Under the pieces are notes generated by a model. It was not told the DNA's origin and searched no databases. It saw only the letters and a list, made by a program, of their open reading frames with translations. From assembly GCA_963576565.1 (NCBI GenBank), contig OY755038.1, positions 140,608,206 to 140,672,205 of the forward strand: 64,000 nucleotides of DNA, given 5' to 3'. Of the stretch, positions 44,373-57,291 are shown in pieces. This DNA is from Aspidapion aeneum. Taxonomy: Eukaryota; Arthropoda; Insecta; Coleoptera; Brentidae. Both the position numbers and the translations under genes were made by a program. The first letter of the stretch is position 1; each line of letters opens with the position of its first letter.

Positions 44373-46275
44373 CATGGGCGCACCAAGGGGGCGGGGGGCG
44401 GGGGGCTAGGGGCCCGGACCCCCCCCCTAAACCACAAATTTTTTTAGATATTTTCCATATATTTCATGAATAAACAGAAAAAATAGCATAAAGTACAACA
44501 TCATGAGACCTCTGGGGGCCCCCCAAAGGTTTTTGAAGTTTTTTGACCAATGAATCAATCAGCCCAAGGTAGGGGAAAGTAGTTCTATTCAAAGAGCTCA
44601 CTTCAAGGCTCACTTAACAGAGACGAAATTGAAATAGACTAAACTTTTCTCATCAGATTCAGGTTTTCTATTAGGATCTTTTGTTGTACTTGACTAAACC
44701 TTTTGCTAAGTAATAGGCCTTCTATAGCGTTAAACTGTGAAAAATATTTCACTATGATTTTTAGGTTTAGACAAATTTTAATTGTTTTAACTCGGTTTTA
44801 ACCCTCCAGTAGTAACATGAAAAAGAGGCACAACTTATAGGTAGGTCAGTCCAACAGATCAATATGCACATATGAGTTCCAACCGAGGTTGGTCAAGCAA
44901 ACTTCTAATAAGTACTTTACAAAATATGTTTATTTAAAAAAATATAAGTAACCATTATATAAAAAAAAACTTGCAAAATTAAAATACAGTTTTTCCTTGT
45001 CATTGGCCTCACACACCGTACATCACCATATGATTTTCCATGAACTATAATACATAGGGCTTAAGTACGGTCAAACCTAAGGTTCATCAGCTCACATCAA
45101 TAAGTACTGTTCAAATTTTACAACAGTACAATATTCGCTGTTGTATTACTACTGTTACTATTACTTTTATTACTGTTTTTTTGTAACAATATTTGCTCAA
45201 TTATGTATCTAAAAGTTTATGCAAATAAATATATACTCTACTCTACAATTGGGCGTAACAGCATATGACCCATTAGGAGTATTAGAGCCCAAGTTTTTTT
45301 GAGAGAAATTGAAAAAAATATCTGAGAGAACTTTTTTCTTGTGGTCATCAAAGTCAACAAAGATTACATTTTTTTCCATCTATTATTAATGATGCCATAA
45401 AAATTTTTTTTGGTAATAAGCTCAGAACAGTACCGTAGAAATTTCACAACAGGACTTGTAGTAGGTCCAGTCAGATAGTATACAAATTTTACGGGGTACA
45501 AGTTTTAGGTGTCAAAAAGCATGGAAATAAAGGAAAATTTGCACCAAAATAGTTTAAGATAAAAAGAGGTTTGAGTTAGGGAGATTGTCAAATTCACCAG
45601 TTTATTCTAAACTCTTTTGAGGTCTGTAAAATAAATATTTATTAAAGAAAAAGAAACTTTGATGATACAGGACTTCACTCGACACTATACAGGATGCTAC
45701 ACTACCAAAAGTTTATTTAAGAGTTCTGTAGTATGGTGTACAAATTTGGTTCAGCTCATTATTCACACTTTAACCTCATATTGTTTTCCTTTTCTTTCTG
45801 CTCTGGACCCTTTTTTCAACCATCATTTTTAAAATTTTTCAACTGTTTTGAAACAATAATTCATTCAGGAGAGACCCAGTCATGATCATTGCTGTATTCT
45901 AATTTTGAAAGTTGCTTGCCTAGAATAGTAAAAAAATCATAGTAAAATATTTCTTACAGTTTAACACAATTCTATGTTACACTTCTGCAAAAGGTCCACT
46001 CAAGCACAAAAAAAGATCCCAATAGAAAATTTTGCCAAAATGGCAGTTACACATTTATCCAAAACAAACCTGACAAAAAACTTTCGAATATTTCAATTTA
46101 TCCTCTGTTAAGTCAGGTAATAGAGCACTTATCCACTTTCTTTTCCCTTCTTTGAGCTGATACCTAGTTCATTTAAATCAAGATGATTTTTTAAGGTCAA
46201 AATACTTGACATTCCATCAAAACTAACATTATCAAGCTCTCCCCAGCTGCCACAATTCATAACAGCACAGAAACT
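44373..46275. other. Palindrome spacer, no gene
   Basis: Begins with a G/C-run block (GGGCGCACCAAGGGGGCGGG at 44383, C run near 44420). The remainder is AT-rich with no coding or repeat structure that I can define. Confidence 0.5.
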
Positions 46276-46608
46276 AATAATAATGATTCAAACTGAGTAA
46301 AAAACTGGAAAAAAAGTAAAAAAAAAAGTAAATAAAAACATAACCTGACTTTTGAACAAAACATCGTCCCTTTTATTTGAGATTTACTGGCTTCAATTGA
46401 TTTTTTTAAGAAAAATGCATTTTTCCCATGTGTACAAAGGTTCAATACTTAAAACAGCATCTTTGTTGTAAATTAAATCGTTTCACATTTTTTAAAAATT
46501 ACGTTTTTGTTAACATTGCGGCTTATGGGAAAACAAAAGCTTTGTTTGTCCTATGGCGACCATCTTGAATCGAAAAACAGCTGATCATGACAGTTCGTTA
46601 GACAAGCT
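46276..46608. repeat. Inner right arm of the palindrome, first part
   Basis: Reverse complement of 44070-44372: shares AAAAGGGAC(C/G)ATGTTTT, CATAAGCCG(C/T)AATGTTAAC and GGACAAACAAA blocks, with many substitutions. The rest of the arm continues at 48022 after an insertion. Confidence 0.65.
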
Positions 46609-48021
46609 AATAGTAGTTGAGAGCGCCTATCAGTGGCGTATATAAGGGGGGTGCCTCCCCCCCCCGAAACTAAGATATTTTTAAGTTATTTTCCGTATGC
46701 TTCATGAGCACAAACTTAAAATAGCATAAAATACAGCCTAATGGAGTCTCGCCCCCCCCCCCCCCCCCAACACTGTCTCGGGCCCATCCCGAAACGTTAT
46801 TCTATATTCTCGTGGGATAGTTGCCGAAGATTTTTTAAAACTACGCTAGGTCAATTGGTTAAAAACTAAAAAAACTAAACTAATTAATGGATCACACACT
46901 ACAAGCTAAGTGCTACAATCCTAGGTTTAAAAGTCTACATTTTGGTTGGAGGTTTAACTTATATTTTCCGTAAATGCAATAGTTTTTAATATTTATATAA
47001 ATTGTTCATAAATACCTTAAAATATGGGTCATCTTTTTTCGTTGTAACAAAGACATTATTTCCACACAAAGGTTATAAATAAATAAAAATAATAAAATAT
47101 TTTGGTTTACAACTGGTAGCCATATTTATATATAAGTCAGTGTCAGCTGTCCGCTATATTTTACATGTTAATTTTTTAGACAAGTTAGCGACGATTAAAC
47201 CGATGGTCGATGTGTAATTGAAAAGGGATTATATATCTTGTGCTTTTTACATTATTTAAATATTGATACGTATTTAATACGGTAATGCATCTACAGATAT
47301 AGTTTTAATTTATTTATGTATTATTTAGCTTTGAATATTTTTGTATATAAGTTTTTTTGTCAATCACGGATTATTTCTATTGTTTTTCGAACTTTAAACC
47401 ACCCCACAGGGGTGGTACTACAATTTGAGACTATTTTTAACGAGAATCCTACGACTGCACGGACTAAGTTTCCAAAAAATGACATTTTGTTACAAAATTT
47501 TTATGTGGTTTTTCTTTATTTCTAAAGTTAATTTGAATTTATCTGAGTAGAAACTCACTGAGAAATGCTTACTATCATATTGCAAATTAGGGTGAACCAA
47601 AAAAAAACCAGTTATTTGACCTGTGAGTATTAAAAAATACACTTAAACCGGTCGGTATCAAGTCTATAGACTTGATACTTAATTCCGATCTACAATGCTT
47701 AATGTCTTAGTAAATACTGGTGTTAGGGACTTAAAATTGTGTGATCCATTAATTAGTTTAGTTTTTTTAGTTTTTAACCAATTGACCTAGCGTAGTTTTA
47801 AAAAATCTTCGGCAACTATCCCACGAGAATATAGAATAACGTTTCGGAGTGGGCCCGAGACAGTGTTGGGGGGGGGGGGCGAGACCCCATTAGGCTGTAT
47901 TTTATGCTATTTTAAGTTTGTGCTCATGAAGCATACGGAAAACAACTTAAAAATATCTTAGTTTCGGGGGGGGAGGCACCCCCCTTATATACGCCACTGA
48001 TAGGCGCTCTCAACTACTATT
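46609..48021. mobile_element. Non-autonomous TIR element with CAGTGGCG motif, 1.4 kb
   Basis: Long inverted ends, about 300 bp each (46609-46915 and 47735-48021). Each contains AATAGTAGTTGAGAGCGCC, then TATCAGTGGCGTATATAAGG, a G/C run and CATACGGAAAA-type blocks. CAGTGGCG resembles hAT-type termini, but the inverted identity continues outward past it, so CAGTGGCG may not be the true end. Absent from the left arm at this point (44069). The centre (46916-47734) has no coding sequence; it includes a 24-bp palindrome GTATCAAGTCTATAGACTTG (and on) near 47655. The target duplication could not be fixed. Confidence 0.65.
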
Positions 48022-48600
48022 GCTGTCTTCCAAAAAATTATAGGTTAAGAAGATACTTAAGTAAATTTGTCGGGAATTTCAAGAAGAACCTGCAAAAAGC
48101 GTATATTATAACAGCTAAAGCTAAATTTTTATTCGGTTCGGATTTTCGGATCCCCGTTTTCTAAATTAAATCCATCAAAATAAATTTAATTTCTCCTAAA
48201 ATAGGGAATTAAGTTTTTTCATAACTTTTTGCAGCCGCAATCTTTTATTTAGGAGCCGGAAAACCAGCGATCATCAAATGAAAATTTCGCTTTAGGTGTT
48301 TCCTATGCTAAGTATAAAAAAAGATTCCCTTTTTGCAGCTTTATTTTACAAATTTAATCTACGAAAATACAATCACAAAGTATATAGCCTGCTATATTGC
48401 CGTCATAAGGAAAAACCACGTATTCAACATTTTTTGCAAAAACGAGATATTGTGTTCCTATGACATATATTACCTTTCTAAACATGTTTGTTTAAAAAAA
48501 TACGCGTATATTTCAGATTTGGTCATAAATATGTGGTTAAGTGTTTTTTCTTTTTATGTTATAAAACATATATTTATTGCTCATTAATAAAATACCGAGT
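48022..48600. repeat. Right arm of the palindrome, matching 43473-44069
   Basis: Reverse complement of the left segment with few differences. It joins foldback F at GAGTGGGCC, the site that in the left arm holds the solo LTR. Confidence 0.8.
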
Positions 48601-49042
48601 GGGCCAAAAAAACCGGTCAAATTTTTTTCATTATAACTTTTGAACTATACCATCGATTTTAATGGGACAAACTGCACTTGACAGAGGATTAATCAGAGTT
48701 TTGACTAAATATATTTTTTTGTCCGCGATCTGAAAATCGAAGATGGCGGACGAAATTAAATTGTACCCTTCAAAGATGTTGGTTTATTCTTGTGTTGCGA
48801 ACATGTTTTAATTATTTATTTAAATCAGTAACAAACCTGCATTGTTGCCACGCACAACAAGGTACCAATCAGCAAAATCGGTTCAATGGTTCTAAAAAAA
48901 ATATTTTTGTTTCTACCATTGTTTTGAACATTATACGATTGCCTTGCCAATCATGTATGCATTTATTTCCTTATAAATTCATTACTACTAAACCGATTTT
49001 GATGAAATAAAAAACATCCTGGTGAGAATTGATTGTTTTTAG
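48601..49042. repeat. Foldback F, right-arm copy, first segment
   Basis: Matches the left-arm F end (40660-41107) in reverse. Interrupted at GTTTTTAG (49035-49042) by the TIR transposon; continues at 52843. Confidence 0.85.
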
Positions 49043-52000
49043 CATTAACGTATTAACCGGAGGAGACTAGGAAATAAACAAAAAAATCGGCCGTCTAGAT
49101 AAACAATTTGTTTTAAAAAACGTACTTCTGCAGAAAAGAACTCATCGACTATTTTTGTTTGGTCCATAGAAAACTCTATTTCCTTTCTCTTTAAGAATCA
49201 CCAAAATTATCCGATCTTTCCTTTACTTTTATTTCTTTTTTAAACCAATGCAACGGAAAAAGACGAAACTGTTCTTCTTACAAACCCTTACCAGTTTAAT
49301 TATACACCACCAAATATGGATATATAACAAGCGGTGATCACTTTAACTTGTGCTTCCAGCATTTATTTTGCTATTCCTTCGTTTTCCTTTATTAAACCAG
49401 TGCGAGAGAAAAAAACAAAACTATTCTCGATTACAGTCCCTCACTAAAACAAAGGAATTAGAAACATGCCGCAATCGTTTAGGCCCTCGTAAAGTATCTT
49501 ATTTTGTTCCTCTTTTGTTAAACCGATGCGAGAAAAAGAGACAAAACTATTCTTGATTAGAAGGTAGTCCCTTTGGACCCATTAGTATTTTGTAAAGGGT
49601 CAAATGCGACGTTTTTGACCTGTCTCTTTACGATTCGGAATTGTATTCGTGTTTTTTCTTAAAATATATTTTCGATCTGGACTCAAAATTAATCTTAAAA
49701 GACTTTAAAATGGTGTGGGAGTGTATTTTGTGCTAAAATCTCGACCATCTTAATCCAGAAGTTTCGTTTTACAAGTAAGTTAAATAACTTGTTGACCTTC
49801 AAAACAAAACAAAGACCAGTGCCGTAGAAATCAATATAAAATCAGAAAAAAAATATTAGGCTATTATATAAATAATTATTTATTTGTTAAAAGTGTTTAA
49901 ACATAAGTTTAGTTAAAAATGTACAGGGTGTCCCAAGTTTTGGGGTTTTGATACTTTTAACTGAACTACGAGCCTTGATTTTCAACAGATAAGGTAAAAA
50001 AGGTATCTTATTAATATGGAAAGTAATTTTTTTACGTATACCTTTTTTATTTAACCGTTTTTTTTTGTGTAAACTGTTTTTTTAGATTTGGATCGAGGCA
50101 ATTTTTTAGATTGGGTTAGTCCTTTTACCTACTCTGAATTTTTAAGGTTGTCTAACCTAAAATAAAATACACCAAGCTAAAAGCATCCTAATCAAACATC
50201 TAAAAAGTGTAAAGACGAGGTCTCTACATGCAGATTTGTTTTTTACCCTATAAAATGTCAGCAAAATTTTATATTCAAAAAATTTAAAAACAATAAACTA
50301 TAGTTACCTACTTATTATTTTTTTCATTGTTAAATAAAATCCATTTCTAAGGATGATTATTATAACCCAAAAATTGATTGCAATTTATTTAAAAACGAAA
50401 AGTAAATTTCGGCCCTGGTATCTAAATAATACTATTTTTAAGTCATTTATAAAATATTTTTTGTTCCTTATTTTTAACTATAAGCGAGACGATATGAATA
50501 TATGTTTTTTTATTTAACTCATTTTAAATGTTAAATAAAAAAAGTTATTTTTCAAAATACTATCAGCATTAAGTGATGTGTCAAAAAATAAAACTGGCAT
50601 ATAAAATTAATTTTTTAAACGAAAATGATATTTTGTTCAAATTGCATTGCAAAAATATTCTGTTTAAAAGACAATTTGATTTGACATTTGTTCAAAAATT
50701 ACTTTTTTAAATGACATTTTGTTCAAATGGCGTTTTGGTTGAAAACAATTTGTTTTAAAACATCTTTTTCAAAAACATTTTGTTCAAACATCCACCTGAC
50801 AAAAAAACTTTTGGTTTGTTGAAAAATTAGTTTTTCGAATGACATTTTGTCGAATGGGGTTTTCTTTCGAAAACATTTTTTTAAAAACATAATATTTTCG
50901 AATGACTTTTTTTCAAACATTTTGTTTGAATGTCAATCTGATTGAAAACATTTTGTTAAAAAATATCTTTTCTACATGACATTTTGTTCGAAAGCAGTGG
51001 GTTTGTATGACATTTTGTTCAAATGGCAGAAAGCATTAAGTTTAAATAATATAATGTTCAAATTTTTAGTTTCAAAAATATTTTGTTCCAATGACGATCT
51101 GATGGTACACTTTTTATGAAAATATCTTTATATTATATTTTTTTGAAAAACATTTTGTTCAATGACATTTTGTTCAACATTTTTAAATGAGAATCTGTTC
51201 AAAAACATGTTCAACTGTGTTTTTAAAACATTTTGTTCAAATGATAATCTGACCGAAACCATTTTGTTCGAAAACATCTTTTTTAAGTGACATTTTGTTA
51301 GAGTTGCATTTTTTTCGAAAACATTTTGTTTGAAAATCTGATAGAAAACTTTTTGTTCAAAAATTGCTTAAATGCATATGACATTTTGTCAAATTGTTTT
51401 GTTCAAAATATCTTTTTTGAAGTTTGTTTGAAAGCAGTGTGATTGATTGGCATTTTTTTCGGAAACATTGTGATCGATATTATGTTCAAATGATCTCTTT
51501 TTTGAAAACATTTTTAATTTCTTGAAATGGATACATTGATTAGAGTTTAGTGTGGTTAGGTTAACAGGTTAGGATCAATTGATAAAGCTACCACCGATTG
51601 CGACCTCCCAAAAAGACACACACAGGAGCTAGTTTTTCAAAGAGTTTTCTGTTTGAAGAAAATGTTTTTGAACCAAACGTTATTCAAACAAAATGTCATT
51701 CGAAAAAGATGTTTTTGGAAAAACTATAATAAAGCAATTACCACAGAACAGAAATTGATATGTTGCACTTTTTCCAGTTTCTTTTCTAATGAAACTGCTG
51801 ATGAAAACCGAGATGGTAGTACGACGGAATAAGTGTCGCATTAACTTTTCTCAAAATAACTCGCTTTAAAAAAGAGTTGTCTTGTACGTACATATTGTTT
51901 GTAGGTTTTTGTAGACACACCTTTAATCTTACTAAAAGGGACAAAACCACCGTCGTAGGAGGCAGTAAATACAAATATATTTGCAAGAAATTTTAAATTC

Positions 52001-52834
52001 AGGGAAAATTGAAAAATGTAGAGTAGTATAACCAGAAAACCTATTTTAGTTCTGGCCATGGTTACTATCCTAATTAAAACAAATGGGTAAAAGTAACCCC
52101 ACCAATGGGGTGCATTTTAATAAATCCCCAAAGTAAGCAAATTGTCTCCCCATCAAAGCAATAAATCGAGGGCTTTTTCAAAAAAAGTCCAAAATATCCT
52201 TATCCAGAAAGAGCTCCGTTACTTTTTTACAATATTATTACCAATTTTTCATAAAAAAAGGAACTAAAATTATATTTACTTTTTTATATACAAAAGAAAA
52301 GTAGGCACTACACATAGTATCTAGCTTTAAAATTGTAATAATGGGGGTGATCTAATTGTCGCTAGGAAAAAGAGAACCTTTAATACCGTTTTCAGCTGCT
52401 GGAGACGACTTCACAATTCTCGGTGAGTGCCCCGGTTCGAAAATCAAGTGGGCTGTCAAGTTTTTATTAGAGCCTGACTCCTATTTTTAATGTACGACTT
52501 CTGTATTTAAGAACATAATCTCAACAATGATATTAATGTAAATTTTTATTGTCAATGGGTATCTATTCAGCTGTAAACTAAATTAAATTGCTTGTTTTAA
52601 TAAGTTAGGTATTTACTTTTAATAAATTAATATTTTGCCGCCGTCACTGGTAAATCGATCGACCATAAAGAATAAACATACGTCTGCTGTGTGTCGCACA
52701 GCGTTGCCATCGTCTTTCCAAAAAATATTTCTATTCTTTTCCAACTTATTGAAGCATCTAGGGGTCAAATCGAATTGTTTTGATGAATGAATTTTTGCCG
52801 CGGTTCCTGGTCTCCTCCGGTTAATACGTTAATG
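49043..52834. mobile_element. DNA transposon, 3.8 kb, 25-bp perfect TIRs, 8-bp target duplication
   Basis: Ends CATTAACGTATTAACCGGAG (continuing GAGAC) at 49043-49067 and its exact reverse complement at 52810-52834. GTTTTTAG is duplicated at 49035-49042 and 52835-52842. The uninterrupted site is present in the left arm near 40665-40680. An 8-bp duplication fits hAT or P superfamilies; a CA-start TIR would suit P, but no transposase is recognisable, so it is a non-autonomous or decayed copy. It contains a nested ACAGGGTGTCCC-type repeat start near 49922 and the tandem repeat array at 50590-51720. Confidence 0.9.
50590..51725. repeat. Degenerate tandem repeat array within the TIR transposon
   Basis: About 1.1 kb of units of roughly 15-30 bp around ACATTTTGTTCAAATGACAT and AAAACATTTTGTTC, strongly diverged. 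The array ends with inverted-sense units (CAAACAAAATGTCATTCGAA near 51688). A core at 51535-51640 (GGTTAGGATCAATTGATAAA) resembles those at 10240-10430 and 12540-12710. It looks like a foldback of the same family as 12195-13115, but one-sided. Confidence 0.7.
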
Positions 52835-52842
52835 GTTTTTAG

Positions 52843-54292
52843 AGATCATGATCAAAATTTACCGCCATCTTAAAATTTAAGATGGCGGGCAGAATCATAC
52901 TTGATTCTTCAATGGCGTGTTTATTCTTATTTTCTAAAAAATATATATTTTTTTAATCTATAGAAAAGCACTGCTTTTCTCCCGCTTAACAAGGTACAAA
53001 GTAATAAAATCGGTTAAGTGGTTCTCACAAAATCTGATTTTGTTTTAACCATTGTTTTACAAATTATACGATTGCATGACCAATCCTGTCTGCATTCAGT
53101 TCTTTATAAATTCATTATTACTAAGTCGATTTTAGTGAAATAAATAACATCATGGCGCAAACTGATTGATCTTTAAAGTTTGCAGCATGATGCTTTTTAT
53201 TTCACTAAAATCGGTTCAGTAATAATAAGTTTATAAAATGCAGACAGGATTGCCAATGCAATCGTATAATTTGTAAAACAATGGTTAAAATAATTTTGTG
53301 AGAACCGCTACACCGATTTTATTAATTTGTACCTTTTTATGCGGGATGAAAGTAGTGTTATTCTATAAATAAAAAAAAACTAAAACATTTTCGCAAAATA
53401 AGAATTAACACGCCATTTTGAAGAATCAAGTATGATTCTGGTCGACATCTTAATTTCCAAGATGGCGGAAAATTTCGATAAGAATCTTTAAAGAGCAATC
53501 CATTCTCACCACGATTTTTTTTATTTCGCTAAAATTGGTTTAGTAATAACGAATTTATACGGAAATGAATGCAGAAGGATTGGCAATGCAATCATAGAAT
53601 CTGTAAAACAATGGTTGAAACAAAAATAGATTTTTTGAGAACCACCACACCGATTTTACTAATTTGTATGTCGTTGTGTGAGGGAAAAGTAGTGGTTTTC
53701 TATAAATTTAAAAAAAACTAAAATATTTTCGGAAAATAAGAATAAACACGCCATTTTGAAGAATCAAGTATGATTCTGTCCGCCATCTTAAATTTTAAGA
53801 TGGCGATAAATTTTGATTATGATCTTTAAAAAGCAATCAATTCTCAACAGGATGATTTTTACTTCATCAAAATCGGTTTAGTAGTAATGAATTTATAAGG
53901 AAATAAATGCATACATGATTGGCAAGGCAATCGCATAATATGCAAAACAATGGTTGAAACAAAAATATATTTTTTTAGAACCACTGAACCGAGTTTGCTA
54001 GTTCATACCTTGCTGTGCGTGGCAAGAATGCAGCCTTTTAACTAATTTAAAAATATAATTAAAACATGTTCACAACACAAAAATAAACGAGCATCTTTAA
54101 AGGGTACATTTTAATTTCGTCCGCCATCTTGGATTTTGAGACATCGGACAAAAAAATGTATTTAGTCAAAACTCTGATTAATTCTCTATCAAGTGCAGTT
54201 TGTCCCATTAAAATCGATTGTAAAGTTCAAAAGCTATAATGAAAAAAAAATTGTCCGGTTTTTTTTTGACCCACCCGGTATCTGTTTTATGC
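52843..54292. repeat. Foldback F, right-arm copy, second segment
   Basis: Reverse complement of 39281-40660, ending TTGTCCGGTTTTTTTTTGAC near 54252-54271. Contains the hairpin turning point near 53160-53190. Confidence 0.85.
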
Positions 54293-54294
54293 AG

Positions 54295-55776
54295 TACAGC
54301 GTGTCCCATTTTCGATGGGATTAAATGGGAAACTCGGTTATTATTAAAGATATAGATTTTTTGATTGCACCTTACCGTGTTCTTTTTTGGAGCCCTTAAA
54401 AATGGTGTAATCAGATTTTTGCTATACCTCGTGGTTTCGCTAATACATGGAGCTTTTGAAAATATTGCATTTTTATTAATTCCTTGTATCTCGCAAGATA
54501 TTTTTTTTCTGTAAAAACCTTTCTATGGCAACTTTTTTAGAGGAAAATAATGACGTTGTCAATTTTTTAAAATATTGTTTAGTTTTTGAGATATGGTATT
54601 TATCATAAAGAAATTAAATACGGACCTGGATTTTTTTTATTAGTATTTTGATTGATTTCATGCTATTATTATCTTAAAATGATAAAACTTTAATATTTTT
54701 TTGATTTAAGGTTAAAAAAACTATTTAATATTTAAAAATAAATTTATAGTCCGAACCTGAAAATTTCCAACGTAATTATAAATTAAAAATTGCAAGACAC
54801 ACTAGTTGAACGATTTTTAGTTTATCTGTTTTGAAAAGTTAATTAAAAGATTTATAAATAAAGTAAAAAACGTGAAAACGTTACAAAAATAATATCATAC
54901 TAATTGTTTGATTTTTGAAAATTTACAAAACAAAAGCGTGGAATTGAGATTGTCATTTTACTTATTATTTTTGTGAATGGCTTACAATTATTCTAAAATG
55001 GCTAAAAATCGACCATATCCAGATTTTGGAAAATGTGATATGTTTGTTTGACTGCTTTATTCATGCAACAAAATCCCAATATTTAAACGGCAGAAATATT
55101 TTTATGCAAAATGCGTTAACAAAAATTACTCAAAAATACCAACAATGTCTTACACCTAGTGGCAATCAGTTTAAACATTTATATTATTAAAGAAAAATTA
55201 GTTATTTTTTTGTATTTTTCGTAGACTTTGTTTCAAATAAATCTGTAAATTAACCTAAAACCATTTTAATATGCTAAGTATCAAAACAGCTAAACTAAAA
55301 ATCGTTTAACTTGCAATTTTTAATTTATATTTATGTTGGAAATATCCAGGTTCCCTTAAAACAACATTTTTTTAAATTTGTATTATTTTCTGATAATACT
55401 AGCATGAAACCAATGAAAATGATAATAAAAAAAATCTAGGTCCGTATTTAATTTTTTCATGATAAATACCATATCTCAAAAACTAAACAATATTTAAAAA
55501 AATTGACGTCATTATTTTCTTGTAAAAAAGTTGCCATAAAAAGGCTTTTAGAGAATAAAAATATCTCGCAAAATAAGCGAGATATAAGGGATGATTAAAA
55601 ATACAATTTTTTCAAAAACTCCCTGTATTAGCGAAACTACGGGGTATAGCAAAAATCTGATTACACCATTTTTAAGGGCTCAAAAAAAGAGCCCGGTAAG
55701 GTACAATCAGAAAATCAATATCTTTAATAATAACCGAGTTTCCCATTTAATCTCATCGAAAATGGGACACGCTGTA
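54295..55776. repeat. Foldback G, complete right-arm copy, 1.5 kb
   Basis: Ends TACAGCGTGTCCCATTTTCG and its inverse CGAAAATGGGACACGCTGTA. The two halves pair over several hundred bases (54300-54640 with 55426-55776 is clearest). No coding sequence. Termini of the GTGTCCC type recur at 49922. Confidence 0.8.
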
Positions 55777-55936
55777 TAGTTTTTGCAAAGTCAGTTGAAC
55801 AAAGGTTAGAGCCGACCATCGGCATATTCTTTCAAGAAAGTGACATGGGCGGCGGTAGATATACTCATGAAAATTATTTCATTTAATTATGGCGTAAACT
55901 AAAGAAATAAAAATAGATAATAATAATAATAGCAAA

Positions 55937-56176
55937 GGCCTAACTGCAATATCCCGTATCTGAAAAAATGCAACTTTACAGGGGAAGCGAAAAACAGTTT
56001 AGGTAATACATATAGGGTTATTGGGTATAAAAAAAAATATATTTGTTATATTTGTGATTTCCCACGCATATGTCTTATAGCATTATAAACCATGAAAGTA
56101 GCCAGCTCATTTTGCCTAAATCACAAATAATCTAAAAATGATTAAAATGTTAGATGCGGGGTATTGCAGTTAGGCC
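55937..56176. mobile_element. MITE-like element, 240 bp
   Basis: Terminal inverted repeats GGCCTAACTGCAATATCCCG (55937-55956) and, inverted with one mismatch, 56157-56176. A second inner pair (TTATATTTGTGATTT and AAATCACAAATA) supports a hairpin. No clear target duplication. It sits at the left margin of the element C coding remnant. Confidence 0.7.
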
Positions 56177-56720
56177 ATCCATATTTACTTCGTGACAGGA
56201 GAAAACTTTCATTGCGGCGCAAAGTCTTTTATAACAGATGTGATACCGCTGAAAGCCAGACGTCGAATGAACCGATCGTAAAGTATATAGCCGCTATAGA
56301 CGAACCGACGCGCGAAACTCGACGCACAAAGTACATAGCCTTATATACTTTGCGCTCAAGGTCACCAATCGATCAATGGACAGCAAATTTTTACAGAGAA
56401 ATACATCCTTTTTTGTAACAACGGCAACTTCCCGGGGGGAATACCCATTTGATTTCAGACTTTTGCGTGAAGGCAAAAGCCTGCGATCAAACCGGTTCGC
56501 CTCGCGGTCCGTAAGCTTCGGACTCTGTATGTATTACTCTATGGTACTACCACTTCCAAAGTTTATTTTAATTGTGGATTACCTAATCACCACTATAGAC
56601 ATTGTACTCTCAAAAGAACCATTTTTTGTTTTAAATGTGGGGAGAAGGGTGTAAGGGTTTCTTCTTGTAGCAAGTGCTCAAAAAAACTAAGAAGGGGTGC
56701 ATCTGATAGTGGTAGAGATT
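56177..56720 (+). pseudogene. Gag remnant of element C with zinc-finger region
   Basis: An open stretch from about 56182 reads RRKVFYNRCDTAESQTS and on, with no recognised core. Near 56558 another frame gives a zinc-finger region: FNCGLPNHHYRHC (first Cys of the CCHC replaced by Tyr), then CFKCGEKGVRVSSCSKC at about 56628-56680, a CX2CX9CX2C finger like that in element A gag. Other parts of gag are lost or unreadable. Confidence 0.65.
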
Positions 56721-56797
56721 CTAACCCCGTTTCTAATTCGATATCCACCATTTCTTCTAAAACCTATTCGAGAGATTGTGAAGATTGGAAAAAATGG

Positions 56798-57290
56798 TTG
56801 AAATTAATTTCAAATTTTCATAAAAAATTAATTTCTCTAAAAAATTTATCAAAATTTGAGACTGAAGTTTTACCATGTTTTGTAAAGGAACCTTTAGATA
56901 ATAGACCCTACATTTTTTTAAATTTATTTGTTCATTTACTTACTGCTTTAGTGGACACTGGCACAAATAGGTCAGTGGTAGGAGAAAAGGGTATTAAACT
57001 ATTAAAACAACTTAAATGTAAAGTAAATGCATCTTTGGGTAAAAATATCTGTACTGCTGATGATTCCAGAGTTAAAGTACAAGGCAATGTTGATCTACCT
57101 ATCACAGTTAATGATGATTGTAAGGTTGTTAAAGTTTTTTATGTACCCTCACTTAGACATTCATTTTTGGTACTGATTTTGCTCATGCTTTTGGTTTGAT
57201 TATGGATTTTTCTAAAAATACCTGGTATATTCAATCAAATAATACTTATCTACCTGTACCTACAGAATAAAATAATTTTGATGTTTCTAA
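56798..57290 (+). pseudogene. Aspartic protease region of element C
   Basis: The protease site reads ALVDTGTNRSVVGEKG near 56947-56994, followed by IPV-like beta strands (VQGNVDLPITVNDDCKVVKV). The frame closes at 57199 in the flap/C-terminal region (SFLVLILLMLL), where a one-base shift would continue toward FGLIMDFSKNTWYI near 57190-57235. Confidence 0.75.
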
Positions 57291-57291
57291 A

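Noticed and set aside
50590..51725. CRISPR-like array of short repeats
   Set aside because: Units are degenerate, unequal in length and have no distinct spacers; eukaryotic context.
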